Positions 25,613-33,247 of a stretch of 64,000 nucleotides of DNA are shown in pieces. The translations under genes were made by a program, and so were the position numbers. Below the pieces are notes generated by a model. It searched no databases, was not told the origin of the DNA, and saw nothing but the letters and a program-made list of their open reading frames with translations. Location of the stretch: the NCBI RefSeq assembly GCF_037153975.1, contig NZ_JBBAYJ010000007.1, forward strand, positions 62,001 to 126,000, in the 5' to 3' direction. Origin of the DNA: Aquipuribacter sp. SD81. Its GTDB lineage: Bacteria > Actinomycetota > Actinomycetes > Actinomycetales > JBBAYJ01. The number at the start of each line of letters is the position of its first letter. Position 1 is the stretch's first letter.

Positions 25613-26296
25613 GTGTCGTCCGAGATCCACCTCCCCGCCGAGACCCGCACCGAGTTCGGCAAGGGCGCGGCACGCCGTCTCCGCCGGGCCGACAAGGTCC
25701 CCGCCGTCGTCTACGGCCACGGCGAGGCGCCGCTGCACCTGTCGCTGCCGGGGCACCAGACCATGCTCGCGCTCAAGCACCGCAACGCCGTCGTCACGCT
25801 CGACGTGTCCGGCGACGCGCACCTCGCGCTCGCGAAGTTCGTGCAGCGCGACCCCATCAAGGGCTTCATCGAGCACGTCGACTTCGTCACGGTCCGCCGC
25901 GGCGAGAAGGTGCAGGTCGACATCTCCGTCGTGACGACCGGCGACCCGCTCGGCGGGACCGTCGTCGTGGTCGACCACCAGACCATCACCGTGCTGGCCG
26001 ACGCGCTCAACCTGCCGGAGAACGTCCATGTCGACGTCGAGGGCAAGGCGGCCGGCTACCACGTCCTCGCCAAGGACCTCGACCTCCCCGCGGGCGTCGA
26101 GCTCGTCACCGACGGCGAGGAGAACGTCGTCAGCGTGAACGAGACCCACCTCGAGGAGGAGCTCGCCGAGGCCGAGGCCGAGGTGGGCGCCGGTGCGGCC
26201 GGCACCGAGGACGAGGCCGCCGAGGCCGAGACGCCCGCCGGTGGCGAGGCGGCCGACGCGGCCGACGCCGACGGCCAGGAGGCCGAGCAGGCCTGA
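25613..26296 (+). CDS. rplY: 50S ribosomal protein L25 / general stress protein Ctc
   Basis: A 227-residue two-domain L25/Ctc protein that binds 5S rRNA. SSEIHLPAETRTEFGKGAARRLRRADKVPAVVYGHG is the L25 N-domain, with the TL5-like beta domain after about residue 100. The tail from 180 on is Ala/Glu-rich and acidic, common in actinobacterial Ctc. GTG 25613 has a GAGGAG ribosome site. It is followed by pth, a conserved pair. Confidence 0.95.
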   Translation: MSSEIHLPAETRTEFGKGAARRLRRADKVPAVVYGHGEAPLHLSLPGHQTMLALKHRNAVVTLDVSGDAHLALAKFVQRDPIKGFIEHVDFVTVRRGEKVQVDISVVTTGDPLGGTVVVVDHQTITVLADALNLPENVHVDVEGKAAGYHVLAKDLDLPAGVELVTDGEENVVSVNETHLEEELAEAEAEVGAGAAGTEDEAAEAETPAGGEAADAADADGQEAEQA

Positions 26297-26356
26297 CCTG
26301 CCCGTCCGACCCAGCACCACCAGCACCACCAGCAGCCCGGGGAGGTCCAGGCCGCC

Positions 26357-26953
26357 ATGAGCGACGGCACGTGGCTCGTGGTCGGCCTGGGCAACCCCGG
26401 GCCCCGCTACGCCGGCACGCGGCACAACATCGGCGAGGTCGTCGTCGAGGCGCTCGCCCGCGGCGAGAAGCTCAAGGCGCACGGGCGCGCGCAGGCCCGC
26501 GTCGTCGAGACCCGCCTCGGCACGCTGCCCGGGGGAGCACCCGGCCCGCGGGCCGTGCTCGCGGTGCCGCTCACGTACATGAACACCTCGGGCGGCCCCG
26601 TCGCCGGGCTCGCGAGGTACTTCTCGGTCGAGCCGGACCACGTCGTCGTCGTGCACGACGACCTCGACCTCGACCTCGGGCGGCTCAAGCTCAAGCTCGG
26701 CGGGGGAGAGGGCGGCCACAACGGGCTGCGCTCGATCAGCGCATCCCTCGGCACCAAGGACTACGTGCGGGTGCGGTGCGGCATCGGGCGCCCACCGGGC
26801 CGGCAGGACCCCGCGGACTACGTCCTCGAGCCGTTCGCGAAGCGCGAGCGCACCGAGGTCGAGCTGCTCGTCGGCGACGCGGAGGACGCCGTCGGGCTCG
26901 TCGTCACCGAGGGGCTGGAGGCGGCGCAGGCCCGCTTCCACCCCCGCGGCTGA
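26357..26953 (+). CDS. pth: Peptidyl-tRNA hydrolase
   Basis: A 198-residue enzyme that recycles peptidyl-tRNA. [19 protein letters not shown] contains the catalytic His in [44 protein letters not shown] and [19 protein letters not shown] complete the family pattern. ATG 26357 follows a GGGGAGG site. In many actinobacteria mfd follows pth; here the EPS island begins instead. Confidence 0.97.
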   Translation: MSDGTWLVVGLGNPGPRYAGTRHNIGEVVVEALARGEKLKAHGRAQARVVETRLGTLPGGAPGPRAVLAVPLTYMNTSGGPVAGLARYFSVEPDHVVVVHDDLDLDLGRLKLKLGGGEGGHNGLRSISASLGTKDYVRVRCGIGRPPGRQDPADYVLEPFAKRERTEVELLVGDAEDAVGLVVTEGLEAAQARFHPRG

Positions 26954-27100
26954 CGACGCCGGCCACGTCGACGCCCGCGCGCCGTCCGCGCGCCGCCGGT
27001 GGGCCACCGAGCGCTGCGAGAGGTCGCACGCGGTGACCGGAGCCACTAGGAAGACAGACGACACTCGGGGCGGATCGGGACAGACGGGAACGGTACGTGG

Positions 27101-27112
27101 GGCAGATCTGCC
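27101..27112. promoter_or_regulatory. 12-bp palindrome upstream of the EPS transferase
   Basis: GGCAGATCTGCC is a perfect palindrome about 95 bp upstream of the ATG at 27207 and about 30 bp upstream of a TAGCGT hexamer (27143-27148). It may be an operator. Nothing else is recognisable in 26954-27200. Confidence 0.3.
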
Positions 27113-27206
27113 TATTCACCTTCAGCGCGTCTTCAGGCTCGCTAGCGTGTGGGGCTGCACGCCGGCGGCAGGGGAACCGCCCGTGCACGGCGGTAGGAGG
27201 ATGCGC

Positions 27207-27383
27207 ATGAAGACGTCCGATAGCGGGAGCGGCGGTTCCGGCTCGGCCACGCTGCGGGACGTCACGGCGCCGAGGCAGGAGCGGCGGCGCTCCGCCCCGA
27301 GGACCAGGCTGTCGTGGGCGCACCCGGGGGTGCCCTTCGAGCTGCGGGACGGCGTCACGGCCGACGAGGTCGCCAGGCGCGCC
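27207..27383 (+). pseudogene. N-terminal part of the sugar transferase, displaced frame
   Basis: ATG 27207 has a strong GGAGG ribosome site 6 nt upstream. It opens a frame (MKTSDSGSGGSGSATL ... ADEVARRAG) that looks like the natural cytoplasmic N-terminus of a polyprenyl glycosylphosphotransferase. Around 27378-27390 the match switches to the -1 frame (RRAAWYLPYIRRI). One extra base in the GGG run at 27384 would join the two. This is either a sequencing indel or a real frameshift. Confidence 0.5.
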
Positions 27384-28762
27384 GGGCCGCCTGGTACCTG
27401 CCCTACATCCGCCGCATCGTCTCGACCGACGCGCTGTCGGCGGTGCTGGTCATGGCCGTCTGCATGTGGACGCTGCCCAACACGCGTCCGTACACGCTCC
27501 TCGTCGCCCTGCTCGCCGGGCTCGGCTGGACGGTCCTGCTCGCCTTCATGGGCGCCTACGACCGGCGCCGTCTCGGGGACGGCCCGGAGGAGTTCGGCCA
27601 GGTGGGCAAGGCCGCCGTGGTCGTCGTCGCCCTGCTGGGCGTCGTCAGCTACACGTGGCAGCTCATGCTGCCGCGCCGCGACGTCCTCGTGGCCGTCCCG
27701 CTCATCGCGCTGGCCACCCTGCTCGGCCGCTACGCGTGGCGGCGCACGCTGCACCGCAGCCGGGCGACGGGCACGGCGACGGCCCGCACGCTCATCGTCG
27801 GCGAGCCCGGTGCCGTCGTCGACGTCGTCGCCCAGCTGCGACGCCACGCGCACCACGGCTTCGACGTCGTCGGCATCTGCACCCCGACCGGGTTCGGCCC
27901 GCCCGACGTCGCGGGCGTCCCCGTCCTCGGGGTGCTGTCGGAGGTGCCGCAGGTCGTCGCCGACAACGAGGTGGACGACGTGGTCGTCGTCGGCCGCGAG
28001 GTGAGCGGTGAGCCGCTGCGCCGCCTGTCGTGGGCGCTGGAGCACACGGGCGCGGACCTCATGGTCGCGCCCGGGCTCGTCGAGGTGACCGGCGCCTACG
28101 TCTCGCTGCACCCGGTCGCCGGGCTGTCGCTGCTGCGCGTGGAGCGTCCCGCGCAGCGGACCGGGCGGCTGCTGGCCAAGAGCGTCCAGGACCGGATCCT
28201 CGGCGCGCTCATGCTCGCGGTCGCCGCTCCCGTCATCGGCATCGCGGCGCTCGCCGTCGTGCTCGACAGCCGCGGCCCCGCGTTCTTCGGCCAGCCCCGC
28301 GTCGGCAAGGACGGCGAGCCGTTCACGATGTGGAAGCTGCGCTCGATGGTCGTCGACGCGGAGGCGCGGCTCGCGGCCATCACCGCGCAGAGCGACCGCG
28401 ACGGCCTCATGTTCAAGATGCGCGAGGACCCGCGGATCACGACGGTCGGCCGCTTCATCCGGCGGTTCTCCATCGACGAGCTGCCGCAGCTGTGGAACGT
28501 CGTGCGCGGCGACATGTCGCTCGTCGGCCCGCGCCCGCCGCTGCCCAGGGAGTACGCGGAGTACCACGACGCCGTGCACCGGCGGCTGCGTGTCAAGCCC
28601 GGCCTCACCGGGCTGTGGCAGGTGAGCGGCCGGGCCGACCTGCCGTGGGAGGAGTCGGTCCGCCTCGACCTGCGCTACGTCGACAACTGGTCGCCGGCCA
28701 TGGACGCCCAGATCCTCTGGAAGACGTTCAACGCCGTGGTGCACGGCTCCGGCGCGTACTGA
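27314..28762 (+). CDS. Undecaprenyl-phosphate sugar-1-phosphate transferase (polyprenyl glycosylphosphotransferase)
   Basis: The intact frame is 482 residues. It has four hydrophobic helices and a Rossmann-like CoA-binding middle region (about 160-270). The C-terminal bacterial sugar transferase domain includes GKDGEPFTMWKLRSMVVDA, RRFSIDELPQLWNVVRGDMSLVGPRPPLP and KPGLTGLWQVSGR. This type starts EPS repeat units by moving a hexose-1-phosphate onto undecaprenyl phosphate. The GTG 27314 N-terminus is low-complexity and probably not native; see the displaced-frame entry at 27207. It is the first gene of the EPS island. Confidence 0.88.
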   Translation: MGAPGGALRAAGRRHGRRGRQARRAAWYLPYIRRIVSTDALSAVLVMAVCMWTLPNTRPYTLLVALLAGLGWTVLLAFMGAYDRRRLGDGPEEFGQVGKAAVVVVALLGVVSYTWQLMLPRRDVLVAVPLIALATLLGRYAWRRTLHRSRATGTATARTLIVGEPGAVVDVVAQLRRHAHHGFDVVGICTPTGFGPPDVAGVPVLGVLSEVPQVVADNEVDDVVVVGREVSGEPLRRLSWALEHTGADLMVAPGLVEVTGAYVSLHPVAGLSLLRVERPAQRTGRLLAKSVQDRILGALMLAVAAPVIGIAALAVVLDSRGPAFFGQPRVGKDGEPFTMWKLRSMVVDAEARLAAITAQSDRDGLMFKMREDPRITTVGRFIRRFSIDELPQLWNVVRGDMSLVGPRPPLPREYAEYHDAVHRRLRVKPGLTGLWQVSGRADLPWEESVRLDLRYVDNWSPAMDAQILWKTFNAVVHGSGAY

Positions 28763-29867
28763 GGTCCGTCGACGCCGCCACGGCGTCGACGAAGCGTCGC
28801 AGCGCGGCCGGTCCGTCCGGCAGGAGCGTCACGTCGGCCCGACGGGCCTCCGCCGACGCGCGCCTGCGCCGGCGCCCGGCGCGACCGGCGCGGGCCGCCG
28901 CCGCCGTCACGGGACCGGTCCAGCGCCGCTCCGACGCGCGGGCGACGGCCGCCGTGGGCGAGCCGTGCGCCCGTGAGCCCGGGACGGGGTCGACCCTGCC
29001 GGCGAGCGCGTCGAGGGTGCGCAGCCGGTCGCTCGCCAGCTCGGCCACGACGGGTGCGGGCACCGCGACCGGCAGGTGCGCAGCGGTCCGGGCGAGCATG
29101 AGCCCGACCGTCGGAGCGAGGTGCCAGCGCCTCGCGGTCGCCACGACGGCCGGCCAGTCCTCCGCTGCGGTGGCGGCGACGACGTGGCCGACGTCGCACA
29201 GCCACCGCAGCCGGTTGCCGCCGCCCGCCGCGGCGTGGGCGGCCACGTGGACCAGCTGCGCGTCGGCCGGCAGCGCCGGGACGGGTCGGGCCCCGACGGT
29301 CACGTCGCGGCGGCGGGCGAGGAGGTCGGCGACGTCCACCCGGCCGCGGCTCACGTGGTCGGGGCGGTAGAAGGGGTGCCAGTGCAGGTCCACCGACGTG
29401 CCCGTCGGGCCCTGCACGTGCAGCTCGCCGACCGGCGGGCGGCGGGCGAGGTCCGCGGGGGACTCCACGACCCGCCACCCCGCCTCCAGCAGCGCGGCGA
29501 CGGCGGCGCCCAGCGCGTGCGGGGCGACGAGCAGGTCGAGGTCGGTGTAGCCGCGCAGGTCCGGCTGCGGGTAGAGGGCGGACAGCACCGGCCCCTTGAG
29601 CACCAGCCACGACACCCCCGCGCCGTCGAGCAGCGCGCCCAGGCCCTGCAGGTCGTGCAGGGTGCGCAGGTGCTGCTCGAGGGCCCAGGCCCGCCGGCCC
29701 CGACCCTCGGCCTCCAGCCAGGCGGGCGGCTCGAGCCCGGCCGCCGTCGTACGGCGGTGCACGTGCCCCCACACGCCGTGGAAGGTGAGCCGCTCCGCCG
29801 CCTCGGCCGGGACGTCGACCTCGGCGAGCAGACGCCGGAGCTCGTCTGCCGGTGGGTCGGGCTGCAC
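28728..29867 (-). CDS. Nucleotidyltransferase family protein (NTP_transf_5-like)
   Basis: About 379 residues from GTG 29867. WLVLKGPVLSALYP and RGYTDLDLLVAPHAL form a minimal nucleotidyltransferase active site with the D-x-D pair, and SVDLHWHPFY provides the third acidic position. Homologues occur next to HprK-like kinases and PqqD-like proteins in polysaccharide loci; the substrate is unknown. A minus-strand TAGGGT (29960-29965) lies upstream. The 3' end overlaps the sugar transferase gene by 35 bp (convergent). Confidence 0.75.
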   Translation of the reverse strand: MQPDPPADELRRLLAEVDVPAEAAERLTFHGVWGHVHRRTTAAGLEPPAWLEAEGRGRRAWALEQHLRTLHDLQGLGALLDGAGVSWLVLKGPVLSALYPQPDLRGYTDLDLLVAPHALGAAVAALLEAGWRVVESPADLARRPPVGELHVQGPTGTSVDLHWHPFYRPDHVSRGRVDVADLLARRRDVTVGARPVPALPADAQLVHVAAHAAAGGGNRLRWLCDVGHVVAATAAEDWPAVVATARRWHLAPTVGLMLARTAAHLPVAVPAPVVAELASDRLRTLDALAGRVDPVPGSRAHGSPTAAVARASERRWTGPVTAAAARAGRAGRRRRRASAEARRADVTLLPDGPAALRRFVDAVAASTDLSTRRSRAPRR

Positions 29868-29992
29868 GGCGGCGAGGGCGAGGCCGGCGCCGGCGCGGCG
29901 GCTGCGTCGTGGGTGGATGACCTGCTCCTCACGCGCCTGCCCGACGTCCCGGTCGCCGAACCCTAGCGCGGACCCGCCGGCGCGGCCCCGGC

Positions 29993-30838
29993 TCAGCCGG
30001 AGGGCAGCCGGTCGGTCAGGAGGTCCGCGGCGGCCAGCGGGTCGCCGAGCGACAGCTCCCAGCACGACGCGGCGCGCAACAGGTCGGCGTAGAGCACGAG
30101 AGCGCGCGCGGGGTCCCGGTGGTGGGTGAAGGCGCGGCGGAGGAGCTCCTGCAGGGCGACCGCGCGGTGCAGCGGGCGTAGGTCGGGCGCCCCCGCGCGG
30201 CGACGCAGCAGCACGACGTCCCGGACGGTCACGTCGGTGCTCAGCCCGGCCCGCGGCAGGTGGTAGGTCTCGCCGTCGCCCGGCACCCCGCCCGTCGTGC
30301 CCGTCGCGGCGGCCGACCACGCCGACAGGGCGAAGGGGCGCGGGTAGGCGACGACCGCACCGTCGTCCCACGTGAGCCCGACGGCCTCGTCGCTGCCGTA
30401 CCGCCAGCCCCGCGCGACGAGCGCGGCGGTCAGGGTCGACTTGCCGCTGCCGGAGGCCGCGGGCACGACGAGCCCGGCGCCGTCGCGGGCGAGCAGGGCG
30501 CTGTGGCAGGCGAGGTGCGGGGTCAGGGACGTCGCCCGCAGGTTGAGCGCGGCGAGGCAGTGCCCGACGGCCGCGGGCGCGTCGGCGGCCGCCGCCGTGG
30601 CGACCCCGTCCCCGCGCACCTCGTAGGGCCCCCGCCCGACGACCTCGACGTCGTCGTCGACCGGGCGGGAGCCGTCCGGCACGAGCAGGCCCGCGAGCAG
30701 GCCCCGCAGGTCGCGGCCGACCGACGGGTCGTGCACCCGGAGCCGGGTGGCCACGTCGAGACCGACGACCGTGAGCCCGCCGTCGGTCCCACCCGTCCCG
30801 CCGTCCGGCCCCGTCGGTCCGGGGACGGGCGACGTCAC
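29993..30838 (-). CDS. HprK-related kinase-like protein
   Basis: About 281 residues. The P-loop is PAASGSGKST (126-135), followed by WRYGSDEAVGL, as in HPr kinase/phosphorylase and PEP-carboxykinase-like folds. The N-terminal HPr kinase recognition domain is not obvious. HprK-related kinases of this type are known beside PqqD-like and nucleotidyltransferase genes. The target is unknown: a Ser or sugar hydroxyl on a peptide or glycan carrier is possible. Start GTG 30838 overlaps the pqqD-like stop (GTGA), implying coupled translation. Confidence 0.75.
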   Translation of the reverse strand: MTSPVPGPTGPDGGTGGTDGGLTVVGLDVATRLRVHDPSVGRDLRGLLAGLLVPDGSRPVDDDVEVVGRGPYEVRGDGVATAAAADAPAAVGHCLAALNLRATSLTPHLACHSALLARDGAGLVVPAASGSGKSTLTAALVARGWRYGSDEAVGLTWDDGAVVAYPRPFALSAWSAAATGTTGGVPGDGETYHLPRAGLSTDVTVRDVVLLRRRAGAPDLRPLHRAVALQELLRRAFTHHRDPARALVLYADLLRAASCWELSLGDPLAAADLLTDRLPSG

Positions 30839-31101
30839 CTCACGACGCCCTTGTCGCGCCACGCGGCGAGCACGGCGGCCACGTCGGGCGCCACGACCTC
30901 GGCCGCGACGCCGTAGTCCTCGGCGAGCCGGGCGACCACCGCGGGCTCGTCCCGCCGACCGTCGAGCAGCCGCCAGACCGCGCTGGCCGTCTCGCTCAGC
31001 ACGAGCACCTCCTCGGTGCGGGAGGCGTACACGGCCACGACACCGTCGAGCTCGACCTCGACGGCCACCCGCTTCGGTGCGGTCGGGGACGGCTCGCTCA
31101 C
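30835..31101 (-). CDS. PqqD family protein (RiPP recognition element-like)
   Basis: An 88-residue winged-helix protein: LDGVVAVYASRTEEVLVLSETASAVWRLLDGRRDEPAVVARLAEDY is the typical PqqD/RRE beta-strand and helix pattern. Such proteins bind precursor peptides for modification enzymes. It is first in the PqqD - HprK-like - nucleotidyltransferase row. A TAGCCT -10 (31108-31113) ends 6 nt before GTG 31101. Confidence 0.8.
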   Translation of the reverse strand: MSEPSPTAPKRVAVEVELDGVVAVYASRTEEVLVLSETASAVWRLLDGRRDEPAVVARLAEDYGVAAEVVAPDVAAVLAAWRDKGVVR

Positions 31102-31107
31102 CCCAGG

Positions 31108-31113
31108 AGGCTA
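31108..31113 (-). promoter_or_regulatory. -10 hexamer TAGCCT of the pqqD-like operon
   Basis: Minus-strand TAGCCT, 6 nt before GTG 31101; leaderless type. Confidence 0.55.
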
Positions 31114-31278
31114 GGGGAGCGCCCCGGCCGCACGCTCACGGCGCGTCACCGGCCGTCGGTGCGCGGCCCGGACGTCACCCGTTCGGAGGACCGTCCGCGT
31201 GGACGTGACCGCGGGGCCCCTGGCGTGGATACTCTCGGTGCCGTCCCCATGATCGGGGACCCGACAGCAGGAGGCTCC

Positions 31279-31743
31279 ATGTCCGACGACGCCGCCCGGC
31301 CCCTCGGCGAGCACACCCGGCGCTCGGCGCTGCGCGCGGGCGCCGCCGTCGCCTGGACCGTCCCCGTCATGACGGTCCTCGGCGCGAGCGCCGCCCACGC
31401 GGACACCGCGAGCGGACCCGGTGGGGGCGTGGTCGAGACCCCGCCGCCGGGGACGACGCCGACCACGCCGCCGACCGACAGCGGGACGACGCCGACCGAC
31501 AGCGGGACGACGCCGCCCGTGGCGCCGTCGGAGACGCCCACGAGCGGCGGGTCCGTGGCCCCCGGCGGCACGACCCCCACGTCGGCCCCGGCCACGACCG
31601 CCCCGAGCGCGGTCGCGGCGCCGGAGCTCGCCCGCACCGGCTCCGAGGTCGCCCCGTGGGCGGTCGCGGGCGCCGGTCTCGTCGTGGGCGGCGCGGCCCT
31701 GTACGCCGCCACCTCGCGTCCCGACGCCGACCCGGCGGACTGA
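31279..31743 (+). CDS. Tat-exported, sortase (LAxTG)-anchored small surface protein
   Basis: A 154-residue protein from ATG 31279 with a CAGGAGG ribosome site. A twin-arginine signal (RR at 14-15, hydrophobic 20-38, AHA cleavage site near 41) is followed by a Pro/Thr/Ser/Gly-rich stalk (45-115). It ends in a cell-wall sorting signal: LARTG at 117-121, a hydrophobic helix (126-143) and a short tail with one Arg. LAxTG is the motif of class E actinobacterial sortases. There is no folded domain. It is divergent from the PqqD-like trio, so it might be that system's substrate, but this is a guess. Confidence 0.75.
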   Translation: MSDDAARPLGEHTRRSALRAGAAVAWTVPVMTVLGASAAHADTASGPGGGVVETPPPGTTPTTPPTDSGTTPTDSGTTPPVAPSETPTSGGSVAPGGTTPTSAPATTAPSAVAAPELARTGSEVAPWAVAGAGLVVGGAALYAATSRPDADPAD

Positions 31744-31758
31744 CACCGCACGCGCCGG

Positions 31759-31794
31759 CGCGGTGGTGCTCCCGGGGCGGGGAGCACCACCGCG
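31759..31794. terminator. Bidirectional hairpin terminator
   Basis: A perfect 15-bp stem (31759-31773 with 31780-31794, beginning CGCGGTGGTGCTCCC) with a 6-nt loop sits between the convergent Tat-protein and rfbC genes. There is no T tract, as is usual in very high-GC genomes. Confidence 0.8.
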
Positions 31795-31800
31795 GGCCGG

Positions 31801-32349
31801 TCACGTCGTGGCGGCCCCGGGCGCGTCCAGCGCCTCCCACGACAGGTCCTTGTCCGACACGTGCCGGACGGGTCCGGGCCACACGATGCCCAGCGCGGGG
31901 TCGTCGTAGCGCAGCCCCCGCTCCGCGCCGGGGGTGTAGGGCGCGCTGACCTGGTACGTCACCTCGGTGTCCGGCTCAAGGGTGAGGTAGCCGTGCGCGC
32001 ACAGCGGCGGGACGTAGACGGCGAGCCGGTTGGCGGCCGTCAGCTCCACGACCACGTGCTGCAGGTACGTCGGCGAGCCCGGGCGCACGTCGACGACGAC
32101 GTCGGCGACCGCGCCGCGCGTGCACCGGACGAGCTTGGCCTCCGGGGCCGGCTCGGTCTGCCAGTGCAGCCCGCGCAGCGTGCCCGCCGCGGTGTTGCAG
32201 GACACGTTCACCTGCTCGACCGCGGGCTCGAGCCCGGCGGCGGTGAACTCCGCGCGGCAGAACGACCGGGCGAAGAAGCCCCGGTCGTCGTGCCGCGGCT
32301 CCAGGGCGACCAGTGCCGCGCCGTCGAGGGCCAGGGGCGTGATCTGCAT
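31801..32349 (-). CDS. rfbC: dTDP-4-dehydrorhamnose 3,5-epimerase family protein
   Basis: A 182-residue cupin epimerase. DDRGFFARSF, the catalytic His in TLRGLHWQ (H62), VVDVRPGSPTY and VTYQVSAPYTPGAERGLRYDDP are present. Next to an rfbF-like gene it more likely acts on a CDP- or other nucleotide-4-keto sugar than strictly on dTDP-rhamnose. ATG 32349 has a GGAG site. It is divergent from the rfbF operon. Confidence 0.88.
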   Translation of the reverse strand: MQITPLALDGAALVALEPRHDDRGFFARSFCRAEFTAAGLEPAVEQVNVSCNTAAGTLRGLHWQTEPAPEAKLVRCTRGAVADVVVDVRPGSPTYLQHVVVELTAANRLAVYVPPLCAHGYLTLEPDTEVTYQVSAPYTPGAERGLRYDDPALGIVWPGPVRHVSDKDLSWEALDAPGAATT

Positions 32350-32391
32350 GCGTCTCCTGTCGTTGTGGCGCCGCGGTGGGCGTGCCGTCGG

Positions 32392-32397
32392 TAGTGT
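32392..32397 (+). promoter_or_regulatory. Possible -10 (TAGTGT) of the rfbF operon
   Basis: TAGTGT lies about 73 bp before TTG 32470 in the rfbC/rfbF divergent spacer. It would give a leader of about 65 nt. Confidence 0.3.
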
Positions 32398-32469
32398 CCC
32401 CTGCGGCGGTGGGGCGGTCGTGGCGACCGGGTCCTCCCGCGCGTCGTCGGCCGAGTCCTGGGAGGTCCG

Positions 32470-33243
32470 TTGAAGGCCGTCATCCTCGCCGGGGGCCTCG
32501 GCACCCGGCTGAGCGAGGAGACCACCGTCCGGCCGAAGCCGATGGTGGAGGTGGGCGGGTACCCCGTCCTGTGGCACATCCTCAAGACCTACGCCCACCA
32601 CGGCATCAGCGACTTCGTCGTCTGCCTCGGGTACAAGGGCGCCGTGGTCAAGGAGTGGTTCGCGAGCTACTCCCTGCGCATGTCCGACGTCACCTTCGAC
32701 CTCCGGACGGGTGCGGTCGAGGTCCACCAGGCCAACGCCGAGGACTGGCGGGTGACGCTGGTCGACACGGGCGACTCGACCATGACGGGCGGCCGTCTCG
32801 CCCGCGTGCGCCACCACCTGGGCGACGAGACCTTCTGCTTCACCTACGGCGACGGCGTCGCCGACGTCGACGTGAGCGCGCTCGTCGCCTTCCACCGCGA
32901 GCAGGGGCGCACCGCGACCATGACGGTCGTGCAGCCGCCCGGCCGCTTCGGCGCCGTGCAGCTCGCGGAGGAGGAGACGTCCGTCAACGCGTTCAGCGAG
33001 AAGACGGACGGCGTCGGCGCGTGGATCAACGGCGGCTACTTCGTGCTGGAGCCCGAGGCGATCGACCGCGTGCACGGCGACGACACGGTCTGGGAGCAGG
33101 AGCCGCTGCGGGAGCTGGCGCACGCCGGTCAGCTGTCCGCGTACCGTCACGACGGCTTCTGGCAGCCGATGGACACCCTGCGGGACCGCACGGTCCTGGA
33201 GGACCTGTGGAGCAGCGGCACCGCGCCGTGGAAGGTCTGGTGA
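32470..33243 (+). CDS. rfbF: Glucose-1-phosphate cytidylyltransferase
   Basis: A 257-residue nucleotidyltransferase. VILAGGLGTRL (5-15) is the NTP loop, and RPKPMVEVGGYPVLWHI and TYGDGVADVDV carry the sugar-phosphate and metal sites. WINGGYFVLEPEAID and FWQPMDTLRDR are typical of RfbF, which makes CDP-glucose for 3,6-dideoxy or branched sugars. TTG 32470 follows GGAGG. It heads a co-directional row with the next three genes, 4 bp or less apart. Confidence 0.93.
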   Translation: MKAVILAGGLGTRLSEETTVRPKPMVEVGGYPVLWHILKTYAHHGISDFVVCLGYKGAVVKEWFASYSLRMSDVTFDLRTGAVEVHQANAEDWRVTLVDTGDSTMTGGRLARVRHHLGDETFCFTYGDGVADVDVSALVAFHREQGRTATMTVVQPPGRFGAVQLAEEETSVNAFSEKTDGVGAWINGGYFVLEPEAIDRVHGDDTVWEQEPLRELAHAGQLSAYRHDGFWQPMDTLRDRTVLEDLWSSGTAPWKVW

Positions 33244-33247
33244 GCCG

